DNA from: Akanthomyces muscarius
Lineage: Eukaryota > Ascomycota > Sordariomycetes > Hypocreales > Cordycipitaceae
DNA length: 64,000 nucleotides
Direction of reading: 5' to 3'
NCBI RefSeq assembly: GCF_028009165.1
Contig: NC_079241.1
Coordinates: 5,332,001-5,396,000 of the forward strand
Every line of letters starts with the position of its first letter. The first letter of the stretch is position 1. A model generated the notes under the pieces. It had not been told where the DNA came from and did not search any database. It saw only the letters and a list, made by a program, of their open reading frames with translations. A program made the position numbers and the translations under genes. Below are positions 8,579 to 18,962 of this stretch, in pieces.

Positions 8579-10463
8579 TTATGCCATGGAGCCTCCGCTG
8601 CGATTATTTCCAATTAGTCCTGCCATTTCCAGCAGCGCCCGGTCTTGCTCTTGATTCCCAGAGCCCAGGTTGACCCTGCGGCGCGCCTCGGCTTCGCGTT
8701 CCTCCCACGCCCATCTCTCCGCCTGCGCTGCGGCTTCCTTGTCGCCGCCGCAGCCCCATACCTCGAGCCTCTCAACCTGGAAGCGATCCTGAAAGTTGGA
8801 CTTGCGAACTGCGCTCGTGCGGAACGCGCCGCCGCGGGATGCATAATCGTGGTTGAAGACGCCAAACTCAAACGAGTCATCGAGCAGCAGCGATACCGCG
8901 CCCAGGGAGAATGTGCCGTTGGTGCGGCCCGATTTTGTTGGTTTGGGATGGGGACACCCAAAGGCCATGTAGGGTTGATGAGAGGGTGCCTTGGTAAATG
9001 TGACGTAGTCGGTGTTGATGGTCGACGCCCGAAAGACATCGTGGACAGGCTCTAGTTGGAATAAGACCGTCTCTGAGTCACCAAAGCAATCTTTGTGTGT
9101 GTGCTTCCACGGCTCCCGAACATAGACGCCAAATGTGACACGTTCGCCTTTACTGCCATTTGGGAATCGCTTCAGAGGCAGAGACTCGGCAAAGTTGGTT
9201 TCTTGTCCGCCTTCCGGCTTATCTTCAACTCGGCTTCCGCTCACCAGCAATAGCGTAGGGGCAGTCCAGTTGAATACCTTGGACTCGAAGCTACCGATTG
9301 AGAAGCCTGACTCGTTTCCAGAGTACAATAAGCGGACACGATGAAATAGGTCAGATGCGGGCAAAAATGTCGATATTTGAGCCAAGAGATGGCCAGTTAG
9401 AATTTCGCCGTTGTTAAGCACCAATGGCTGAGCCAGCTTTGCGGGCTTATCCTCCAACTTGGTTTCATCGCCCTTGTGCTTGGTAAAGTCAAGATTTTTC
9501 GAGAACAGAAAGTGCCCAAAGAGGTTGTTGAATCCACTGAATAGATTTGGTGCAATGATGGGCATCAGCCGCTTGAAGTCGTTGTATCGAATACCGGGGG
9601 ATGTTTCCGCATCAACAAAAGATGATATAATGCTCTCTGCCGAAGATCTTAGGTGCTCAAGCTCGGTGCCCGTGACCCGGTCGGAGTACTGCGATAGGCT
9701 GTCTTGCTCACCCAAGGGAGCAACGAGAAGCAGTAGCATCACGAGCTTGCGAAAGTTGTCTGTCGGTATAATTGCGCCATGCACCTCGGGTACATTTCCT
9801 TGTTTGATAGCATCTCCGATATTCAATAGCTCAAAAGCGGTAAGGACGAGGTCATCGTCGGCGTAGTCGTCATCATCTTCCTGTCCAGGCTGATCAACAG
9901 CGAATCCCAGCGACTTGTTTCCGGACTGGCTCGTCTCATCGGTGGTGGCTGTTGGCGAGGTTGGACTTGTCATGGAGGCTTTGCGGTCGTATACTGCCAT
10001 GCTCTTGAACAGCAGCTTGGTACGGTCTGTCGAACCGCGAGCCAGGACCCGCTTGTACCGTTCCGTCATGATCACCACGACCATTATTAGATGGGGAAGC
10101 TCAAGAATCACGGGTGCTTCGGCAAGGAATGGAAATGCACCTATATACGACACCATCTGGAATAAGACTGGCGAGGCGCCGAGAATGTCGGGTATCTCTA
10201 GATAGCGGGCGATGGTATCTTCTTTGAGGTACGAGACGCCTCCTTGGTGATCGGCGAGCGTCTTGAAGACATCTTTGAGCGAGTAAAACTCAAGCGAAGT
10301 GAAGCACTTCTCTTTGAATCGGACTGCCTATCGCGTTTGAGACAGTCAGTCGCAGCCGCGTGAAGGACAGGGATCTCCAGCACTCTGCGCTACTCACGAG
10401 GTCCTGCAGCAGCTCTTCTTTGGAGCGATGAGTCTGCTGCTCATCCGACATTACCTGCCCCAT
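8579..10463 (-). CDS. RTC5: TLDc-domain protein, restriction of telomere capping 5 homologue
   Basis: Two exons (10463-10398, 10327-8579) give 604 residues. The short first exon encodes MGQVMSDEQQ, where Gly2 and Ser6 fit an N-myristoylation signal. The second exon continues with SLEFYSLKDVF and TIARYLEIPDILGASPVLFQ, typical of fungal RTC5. The TLDc fold lies at about residues 329-549 (LLYSGNESGFS, FGVYVREPW, LLLDDSFEFGVFNHDYA, VERLEVWGCG). Yeast Rtc5 is a myristoylated vacuolar protein that promotes V-ATPase disassembly; TLDc proteins generally contact the V-ATPase. Its older name comes from a telomere-capping screen. Length and architecture match the family. The window also encodes the N-myristoyltransferase that would modify it. 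The 70-bp intron has a canonical GTGAGT donor. Confidence 0.92.
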
Positions 10464-11141
10464 CTTTCCGGTGTATATTTGCGCAGCTCTTTGCGAGCTA
10501 TGATGAACGAGGTAGCGGGTAAATCTGCGCAGTAAAAGAGCAAATGATTGAAGCAAGGGCAGTCCTGCTGCCTTTGGAGTACTTGTCGTTGTAGTAGGCA
10601 ACAGTGCTGCATGCACAAAGCTACAGTGGATAGCTGGGGACGTCACTGGTGGGGCTTAGTTCTGGACAGGCGGCCATCGAGTCCGAGGACACGGAGCCAC
10701 TAAGCCGGGCTGGTAGCATTGCAGCCTTGCGAGCAATCCTTTGTAATCTATTTTTTCGTTGTGGAAAAAGTATAATCATACAAGATAGAGCAGCAGATGA
10801 TCAAATCAACATATTCTTCTTCCAGCTCTAAAATATTCCAGGCGCCACCCGAGGGCATAGCATCAGATACAGTACACAAAGCGAGCGACGGCTTGCACCA
10901 GTAAGAAGCTTTCTAGGCACATGAAGACTTAAAATTATCTTTACACGCGCGTGGATTAAGCTTTCATGGCCGTTGTCTTGGCTATATACAGTTTGTCATA
11001 TATCTCATACAGAAACCTCATTCCCTAAACGCCGTTCATGGCTAGTAAGTAACCCAACCAAGCAAAAGATTCAATAGTGCCGCCTGAATTCGAGACGCTG
11101 CCCATCTACTCCAATGTTGACTTCAAAGGTTGATCCCGCAA
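10464..11141. other. Intergenic: RTC5 promoter and SWC3 3' region
   Basis: About 680 bp between two minus-strand genes. It must hold the RTC5 promoter on the left and the SWC3 3' UTR on the right. I see no convincing ORF, repeat or RNA gene. Confidence 0.5.
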
Positions 11142-13362
11142 TCATACGTATTCATATTCTTTTTCCTCGATAGATCTGATGAGCCGCTGGTATTTTTGTT
11201 GCGACTCCTCCTCAGCGTCGATGCGAGGTATCTGCCGTGATGGGGTCATCGAAGACCTGTTGGATCCAGCACTCACTGTCCACATCACGCCAGGCTTTAC
11301 GATTTCTGCCCTTTCCTGGTCTGTATTGGAAAAGGGGCTGTTGTCGCCGACGCCGTCACTTGTTTCAACTCTCTCATTGGGGTCCTGGCCATGGCGAGGT
11401 AGCTGCATGGCGAGAAGGACGTATTCGGCACGGGTCATGTTATCCATAACATCGTCCATGTATCTTCTGACTTCGTCTTGCGGCGCAACTACCCTCGCGA
11501 GATTTTCTAGATGCCGGCCGGTGTTGGTCTGAAGACGGATGGTGACAGGCTGGTAGTAGTCGAGGTCAGGATTGCCTCCATACTCCGTCGTGCTTCCTTT
11601 GCGCACAATGAGAAAGGATGCGACCACTTGTTGGCCAGCTGTTGTTGGCAAAAATTCTAAAATGCTGAATTTGGGAAACAAGAACCGGTCACCTGCTCCA
11701 AAATCAAAAACAACAGCAGCGATATCCGTTCTGGAGGCAGCCGCTGGGGCTTTTGCACGCATGGGCTGCTGTGGATTCATACTGTTCATCATGTGAGGCT
11801 GCTGCATTCTCATGCCATTGTTGGGAGTCCCGTTGGGAGTGAGCTGTCGTCCTGGTGGCTGAGCATGAAGGCCTTGGGGAGCAGTCTTTGCGTCTCGGTT
11901 GAGGCGATCCAGGATATCTTTGAGGTCTGTTGCGTCCGTGTTTCCAGGTCGACCTTCCGCAATTCTTCGAATCATGTCTCTCGTCCGCATATCTTCGAGT
12001 GCGGTTTTGACCAAGAGAACCACAAGAGGGTCACTTCCAGGAGGTGGGCGCAGCTCGCTCGATTTCTGATTGGGGTTTGAGGCCAAGACGATGTCGAGAA
12101 TTGTGCGGACTTCTTCTGCAAAGTACTTGACGGTTCTCCCATCAACCAGCAACCTATCCGCTGATGGACCTTGCTGGCCGCCTTTGCTTTTATACTCTGC
12201 GTTCAATTGGTCGATGATCTTCTGGAAATGGGCCAGTTCACCCGGTTTAGCTTGACCGGCTGCGACACGTTGCATGAGGCCTCGCAACTCTGAGTCGCTA
12301 GAGGCTTTCTGAGCAAGGAGAGCAATGACAGGGTCTGTTGTAGCAGGCTTTGCCGCCGCGGGCGCAGGACTGGCAGCTGGAGTTGCAGAAGTCCGCTGAG
12401 GTGCAGCTTGCTGGGGCGGCGCCGGAGAGGCAGTATGTGTTGCCCGCGGGTGTGAGGTGACAGAAGTAGCTGGAGAGTGCATCGGGGCCGCCGCTGCTCC
12501 GATAGTTGGACTGGGCGCGACTCCTGGCCCTGGCGTAGGGAGGTGCTGCGCACTGCCTGCGTTGGGCGTGGCGCTTTTTGCTGCGGGTGACGCAGTAGCC
12601 TGTTGGCCGGTTGGCCGCGCACCAGGCTGGGGGGTTGGGGGATGTGGTGACGGGGAATGTGTCGACGCTGGCCTGTTCATTGGACTCGGCACGCTGTGCG
12701 TCTGTGCCGGCGGTGGCATGGCACCATTGGCAGGACCATACTGGATTATAGGGCGAGCGGCTTGTTGCTGGGATGACTTCTGAGGCAGTTGGGGTGCAGT
12801 CTTTTGCTTGGGGCCTTTGACGGCATACATGGTCGCCTCGACAATGTGCGGTTCGATGGTAATTGTGACATTGCCAATCTTGGTCATGGAGTCCTTGGGT
12901 GGGTTCTTGGGATCCTCAATGAGCACACCTTTTTTCTTGTGCGGTTTTGTCCAGTACTTTTCGAAGAGCCCCTCGCTAATCCATCGCTGTCTCGATCGCG
13001 CAAGCGACTCGGCTAGCACGCCGCTGTGGGAGAACACAAGTTAGCACGTGGTCACGAAAGAAATTGGAGGCATTGTCTGCAGGCATTGGATGTACGGACC
13101 TTTCCGAGATCGATTGGTATACCTCTGGGGACAAGTCCTGGGACTGGGCGACCTCGACGGTGGGTAGCGGCTTGCCAGGCTCGACGGAGGTTGGCAATGG
13201 GGGCGGCGGTGGTGTTGGCGGCGATTCCTCAACAACTGGCTGAGGAGGCGGCGGCGGAGGAGTCGGTGTCTTTGTAGGTTCGCGAGCCGAAGCATTGCGG
13301 CGCTTGGCAAGCTGTTCTGCGCGGGCCGCAGCCCGGGCCGGCAGCTTTCTCTTCCTCTCCAT
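11142..13362 (-). CDS. SWC3: SWR1-complex protein 3
   Basis: Two exons (13362-13100 and 13023-11142) give about 714 residues. The N-terminus is basic (MERKRKLPARAAARAEQLAK) followed by proline stretches. Across the splice the sequence reads SPEVYQSISESGVLAESLAR, then WISEGLFEKYWTKP and TMYAVKGPK, which is the SWC3 signature region (about residues 75-160). The middle is proline, alanine and glutamine-rich and probably disordered. The C-terminal part includes a conserved DIAAVVFDFGAGDRFLFPKF block and a polar tail. Swc3 is a subunit of the SWR1 remodeller, which deposits histone variant H2A.Z in nucleosomes. The intron donor is GTCCGT, a weak form, but it is the one that keeps the conserved frame. 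The gene is divergent from the hydrolase gene across about 1 kb. Confidence 0.88.
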
Positions 13363-14394
13363 CGCGACAGAAAGTGGTGAGTGGCAGGCCTAGGACGCGG
13401 CGAGAGACGGGCAAACCATGATACTGGCGGGGGACGCAGAGCGAGCTGCCTTGTCAGGCGAGGGGGAGCAGCTGCAGTCTCTCGTATCGAAAGCAAAAGG
13501 GCCTGCCTGGGGATGCGTCCTGGGTCGAGAAGCGAGGTGGAAGGGCGGGAAACGGAGCAGAAGGCAGGCCAAAAGTGCAGCAGCGCAGTAGTCAGTGCCC
13601 GTTGAGGTCCGCGTACAAGCCCGCGGTAGCGAGGCACTGTGTTGAGCGCGCAACGTGATTGGCCCATGCGCAAGGCGGAGCCGGGAGTCCCAGCCAGGTC
13701 GGCCAGTGCAGGCTTGGGATTGGCCGCCGCCAAAGTCTGGTTCCGCCGCTAGAGAGGCGCTGGAGGGGAGCTCTGGGTACATCTTTGGGGGGCTTCGGGG
13801 CAGTTCCAGCGGTCCTTGCGGGCCATGCAGCCATCACGAGAGTGCTAGAATGGTCCAGGCAAGTGCTGACCAGCCGCTAAAGCCTCCTTCAGCAGGCACC
13901 AAGGCACTGAAAACCCACTTCAGCTCGGCGGCTATAGCACTTCGACCCACACCGAAACGCGACAAGACACACCACAGTCTCTGTAACTGATGGCACAATC
14001 AACCAGATAGCTGGGCCGGGCTCCAAAATCCATTCATTTAAAATTAGGTTCGTATCAGGGAATGCTCACGATACCTTCTGCGTGGGCGGTTCCTTATCTT
14101 TCTTCTTCCCCCTCTGCCGTTGGGCGCATGACGAGGCTCTACTCAAAGCCCGGCCCCAGTTTCAGGTGCTTACTCCCCTACACCACGCCGCCTCATCCAC
14201 TGTAACGTCCTGTGCTGTTGCTGTGGCACGCGCGCCGCGGCCTTTGCCTGCCTACCTAGGTACTAATCTGCACAACCACCTAATCACTGTTCATCTCCTA
14301 TTGTGCCCATCTTGGCAGGGCCTGTGGCGAGATTCACCGCGATTCCGACATTTGTGACCTAAACCCCGGATAGGGGTCCAACAATCACATCATC
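13363..14394. promoter_or_regulatory. Divergent promoter region between SWC3 and the BEM46-type hydrolase
   Basis: About 1 kb between two outward-facing genes. Two ATTGG strings (13658-13662, 13719-13723) are CCAAT boxes on the SWC3 strand. An ACCTAGGTA element occurs at 14254-14262. Overlapping short frames here look like chance reading of GC-rich DNA. Confidence 0.5.
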
Positions 14395-15810
14395 ATGGCC
14401 CCGGCTCTTCTCACGACTTCGCTCACCATTGCTGCGGCCCCTTTCCTCTTCTATGCAGTGTTCCTCGGTGTCGCGACAATTCCCTTTGTGCAGCGCCAGT
14501 GAGTCAGCTGCTGCTAGTGGAAAAGAGCTTGTCAACTAACCCTTCCAGTGCATTGTACGCTCACAAAATAAACACCCTGTTTCTGTATGACGTGAATGAG
14601 CCTACTTACTGGGGCTTCGCCAGTGCGCGCCTTTACCTTGTCACGCTTCATCTCCTCGCAATTCACTAACCTATAGCACAGAGAACCAGGTGACGCCATT
14701 TACTCTCACAACATCAGATCAAGAGTCACTATATATCTGGCATATCCTCCCTCTTCCTCTATATTACAAAAATGAAGACAACATGGCCGCCCAGTCCTCG
14801 GGCTTGTCGACCGATGTCACCAAAACGGAGGCGTTTAAACTACTAAAGAGCGACCCCAACGTGAAGCTGGTTATATCATGCAAGTACTCACCTGTCCGGG
14901 AAATTTCAATCCCACTAACACATCTAGTTCATGGAGTATGAACATTCTGCATCTGTTTATATGTTCTTCTGACAACGCATCACTAACACACTGTCTAGAA
15001 TGCTGGACACGTTGCTCAAGGCATGAGACCCGAGACCTTCCACGCACTGACCGATGCAGGCTCATATCATGTATTGTCCTTTGACTACCGCGGGTTTGGC
15101 TACTCAACTGGCGTGCCAAGCGAGGCCGGGCTCATTCAGGATGGTTTTACCTTGGTTGAATGGGCTATGAACGTTGCAGGCGTTCCTCCCAGCCGCATCG
15201 TCATTCTTGGCCAAAGCCTGGGCACAGCCGTCGCCAGCGCTGTCGCAGAGAAATACTCTGGAAAGGGCGTTGAGTTTGCAGGCATCGTCCTCGTCGCTGG
15301 TTTTAGCGATCTTGCCACCATGATTGGTGGCTACCGCATGGGCGGCCTCGTGCCGCTGCTCGGCCCTTTCAGCTACTGGCCAGGTTTTGTCAAGCTGTTG
15401 GATCGATTCATCGTTGACAAGTGGCACTCGGCAGATCGCATAGTCAACATTGTCCGTCGGACGAAGACTCGTCTTCGGCTAAGTCTGCTGCATGCGAAGG
15501 ACGATGCTGACATTCCCTACACCGAAGACAACAAGCTCTTCAAAGCAGCCGCCGGCGAACTTGTCGGCGACATTGACGAAGCGGAATTCCACGCCATGAA
15601 GGAGCAGAGAACAATTCAGAAAGGCAAAGACTCGGCAGTAACAACCTGGAAAGCGGATCCAGATATGATCATTCGACAGGAGCTGATTCCCTACGGTGGT
15701 ATGTAGAGCCCTACCAGGCGAAACCGCATCTCTAACACGTTATAGGGCATAATAACATCATGGGCTCTTCTAATATGATTATGGCCGTCCTGCGCTGCTT
15801 TGATGATTAA
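14395..15810 (+). CDS. BEM46/ABHD12-type alpha/beta hydrolase with an 8-nt microexon
   Basis: Six exons are needed: 14395-14498, 14549-14622, 14682-14879, 14928-14935, 14999-15698 and 15746-15810, giving 382 residues. An N-terminal hydrophobic segment (about 5-30) is followed by GFAKNQVTPF, typical of the BEM46 family. The oxyanion motif FHGNAGH (126-132) is assembled from three exons, one of them only 8 nt long. The nucleophile is Ser201 in GQSLGT. The acid is in HAKDDADIPY and the catalytic His in YGGHNN near the C-terminus. Intron 3 begins GCAAGT, a GC-AG intron. Members are membrane-bound serine hydrolases acting on lipids or acyl-proteins; fungal BEM46 affects hyphal polarity. Substrate is unknown. 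Exon choices are set by the conserved motif, so I am fairly sure of them. Confidence 0.88.
14928..14935 (+). other. 8-nt microexon of the hydrolase gene
   Basis: TTCATGGA is flanked by TAG on the left and GTATGA on the right. Joined with the T ending exon 3 and the AAT opening exon 5 it completes codons F-H-G-N of the HGNAGH oxyanion motif. No other combination in this stretch restores that motif in frame. Confidence 0.82.
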
Positions 15811-16986
15811 ATCTGCTATTGTAGAGCGATGGGGGAATCTTGGGTTCGTGTTGACAGGAGATTCACCCTAATACCTCCTACCAGTCCTAGAAATTAAGTC
15901 CTCAACGTCATAAATAGAAATTGAGGAGGTGTCATTATGATGCACCAGACACTTGCGTTTAGATTCAATTCGAGCCCTAATTTCAGCTTGCCTCGACCTT
16001 CAGAGTTACTTGTGACATGGGCAAAGTTTGGCCGACTGATACCTAGGCTTTTTGAAACGGCAGGTTGTGCGCGGAATTCTGCTGAAGAGTTTTAATGACA
16101 TCGGTAGCGAGTTGGCCGAGTTGGCCAGATCGGACGCTTATCAGGTACAAGAAGTATATTCTTCTATAGAGGTGTTGCTCAATTAATGCCTATTTTTGCT
16201 ATATTATTCTTCTTATTAGCATTAGGTAATTGTGGAGCTCCATTAACATTAAACTTTATAGGTGAATTTATGTCATTATACGGAATAATTGAAAGATTAC
16301 CTGTATTAGGAGTATTTGCAGAATCAGATGGCAATACCATGCAGTACACAGAGCAGCGACAGTACAGGACTACAATGTGGTTGATAGACAGCGAAGAGTC
16401 TGTGAGGAAAGCGCGGACAATTTTTCGGGGGCGTTTCTCGCCATAATTCTAGAGCATGCAAAAATCAAATATGTTCTTTTAACTGTACGACAGCACCTAT
16501 GGAATTTCCTGCGCATGGATTAATGGCCTCTCATGTTTCTCTTGCTGACAACATGAGGGACAAAACCGCACTTATCCTTTCATATTCTTAGTACTAGACT
16601 AGGTCAGTGTTACATAAAAAGAGGATGAAATCATGTGTAATTTCATTCTCGTCAACTTGGCACTACTATAGGTTATGCCTTTTAGCGAAACTTGCCACCT
16701 GTTCTTTTGTATCTTAGATATAACGCTAAAGGCCACGTCAATGCTAAAAACTGCGATACTTGTAAAAATTATAGTCTACTTTTTTTTTAAGAGCGAGACC
16801 GTTCTGTATCAACGAAGCTAGCTACCTAGCTCGACGGCGTATAAGCCAAGGACACGATCGAACTGCCATACACACGCCACCACGCGGGGCAAAAAACCCC
16901 CCACCCCACCACGATCAACAAGCTACCTGGCTACTCCCCTCCATTCCCCCAACAACCCCTCAACAGCCCACGATCAAAGACATACG
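15811..16986. other. Intergenic region holding a mitochondrial DNA insertion
   Basis: About 1.2 kb between the hydrolase and NMT1. Apart from the nad4-like segment at 16140-16320 (listed separately) I see no gene. The right part (16830-16986) is C-rich and probably the NMT1 leader. An ACCTAGG element lies at 16041-16047. Confidence 0.55.
16140..16320 (+). mobile_element. NUMT: nuclear copy of a mitochondrial nad4 fragment
   Basis: About 180 bp of AT-rich DNA reads in one open frame as part of NADH dehydrogenase subunit 4: SGTRSIFFYRGVAQLMPIFA, then ALGNCGAPLTLNFIGEFMSL and YGIIERLPVLGVFA. These are strongly conserved transmembrane segments of fungal ND4. Codon use is mitochondrial-like (TTA for Leu, AGA for Arg, A/T in third positions), quite unlike neighbouring GC-rich genes. 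Homology ends abruptly at both sides, where normal nuclear sequence resumes. There is no start context or full gene, so it is a fragment transferred from mitochondrial DNA. No stop codon interrupts it, which suggests a fairly recent insertion. An assembly chimera is possible but less likely for so short a piece. Confidence 0.86.
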
Positions 16987-18574
16987 ATGGCCTCGGACGG
17001 GAAGAAACCGGCGGATGCGCCGAGCGGCAGCAGCAGCAGCGGCGCCGGCGGCGAGCCGCAGACCACCAAGGACGTGCAGCGGATACTCGACACACTCTCC
17101 CCGCAGCAGCTCTCGGAGCTCATTGCGCTGAACCCTGCGCTGGCGCAAGAGGTGGCGCAGGCCACGGGCACCTCCAACCCGTCCCCGGATCAGGCGGCCG
17201 AGATGCTCAAGAAGATGAAGCTCGAGGACCTCATGTCGGGCTTCGCGGCGAGCGGCAAGAACGTCAAGGACATGGCCTCGTACAAGTTCTGGGGCACCCA
17301 GCCCGTGCCGCGCTTCGACGAGGACCAGGCCGTGCCTGACGGCCCGCTCAAGATGCAGAAAGTCGAAGACATCTCCAAGGAGCCGGCCGCCCTCGTAAGC
17401 GGCTTCGAATGGGTCACGATGGACCTGAGCAGCGAAGAGGAGATCAAGGAGGTCTACGAGTTGCTCAACGGCCACTATGTCGAGGACGACGACTCGACAT
17501 TTCGCTTCAACTACTCGCCTTCTATCCTCCGATGGTACGCGCCGCCCAAACACCATCCCTCTGTATGCAATCTAACACACCAAGTGTAGGGCCATGATGG
17601 CGCCCGGCTGGGACAAGAGATACCACGTGGGCGTGCGCGCCACGCAGTCGCGCAAGCTCGTCGCCTTCATCTCGGCGATTCCCGTGCACCTGCGCGTGCG
17701 CGACGCCGTCATCACCTGCTCCGAGGTCAACTTCCTCTGCGTGCACAAGAAGCTGCGCGGCAAGCGCCTGGCGCCCGTGCTGATCAAGGAGGTGACGCGC
17801 ATCAGCAACCTCGAGGGCGTGTGGCAGGGCCTGTACACGGCGGGCATTGTGCTTCCGCGGCCCGTCAGCACCTGCCAGTACTACCACCGCCCGCTCAACT
17901 GGCAGAAGCTGTACGAGGTCGGCTTCAGCTACCTGCCGCACGGCAGCAAGCCGCAGTACCAGGTGCGCAAGTACGCCGTCCCCGAGGCCACGAGCACCAA
18001 GGGCTGGCGCGTGATGCAGGCCAAGGACGTGGCCGCCGTCGTCGACCTTCAGAAGCGCTACTCGAAGCGCTACGACATTGCGCCCGAGCTGTCCGAGGAC
18101 GAGGTCGCCCACTGGCTCGTGCCCAAGATTGAGCCCAGCGGCGAGCAGGTCGTCTGGACGTACGTCGTCGAGGACGCCGACAAGAAGATCACCGACTTCA
18201 TCTCCTTCTACTGCGTCGAGTCGTCGGTGATTAAAAACTCGCGGCACAACGTGCTGCGCGTGGCGTATCTCTTTTACTACGCGACCGAGGCCGGCCTCGG
18301 GGAGCCCGCGGACCAGGGGGCGCTCAAGACGCGCCTCAACGCGCTGGTCAGCGACGCCCTCACCATGGCCAAGAAGAACAAGTTTGACGTCTTCAACGCG
18401 CTGACGCTCATGGACAACGGCCTGTTCCTCGACCAGCAAAAGTTTGCCCGGGGCGACGGCCAGCTGCACTACTACCTCTTCAACTACCGCACCAAGGCCA
18501 TTGCCAGCGGCATGGACGCCAAGGGCCAGCTGGACGAGAAGAACCTGAGCGGTGTCGGTCTGGTTCTTCCATGA
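16987..18574 (+). CDS. NMT1: Glycylpeptide N-tetradecanoyltransferase (N-myristoyltransferase)
   Basis: Two exons (16987-17534 and 17590-18574) give 510 residues. The first 100 or so residues are a polar leader ([20 protein letters not shown]) as in other fungal NMTs. Catalytic-core motifs follow: [30 protein letters not shown] across the splice, [35 protein letters not shown], and NALTLMDN near the end. NMT transfers myristate from myristoyl-CoA to an N-terminal glycine and its C-terminal carboxylate takes part in catalysis; here the chain ends GVGLVLP. The enzyme is cytosolic and ribosome-associated and is essential in several fungi. One likely substrate, RTC5, is encoded in the same window. 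A long ORF on the opposite strand is a shadow caused by GC-rich third positions. Confidence 0.96.
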
Positions 18575-18962
18575 AGCACTTTGTCGCATACATCGCTTAG
18601 GAGAAGGTGGAAGCGCAAGCCGACTATTCATGAAAACCCGTAAATATTTAGAAAAAGAGCAAGGGCAGAATGTAAAGGGGAAAAAATAAAATAGCCATAT
18701 CTAAAAAAAGACTCGAGTTAAAAAGCTACAGAGTGTTTTTGCATGCGTAAATGCATCAAGTGCTATCCAGAAAACCAAAAACCAAGAGCGCCAGTGTTCG
18801 GAAACTCCCTTGCATCCAATGCTCGTCTTATATACGCAAACCGGAAGGGGGCTCCAATCTCATCATCCCAAATCTCAAGAAGACGGTGGAGGGGGGGATA
18901 AAATGACAGGGGGGGGATAAAAACAAAAAGCGTTCAAAGACGGGCCGGGTCAAAGAAAAAAT
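18575..18962. other. Convergent 3' regions of NMT1 and the alpha/beta hydrolase
   Basis: A 388-bp gap between two stop codons. It contains A-rich tracts and two near-identical G7-ATAAAA strings at 18893-18904 and 18911-18922. No gene is visible. Confidence 0.5.

Noticed and set aside
17522..18631. 369-codon ORF opposite N-myristoyltransferase
   Set aside because: Antisense shadow of the conserved NMT exon, with low-complexity Val/Leu/Arg/His content.
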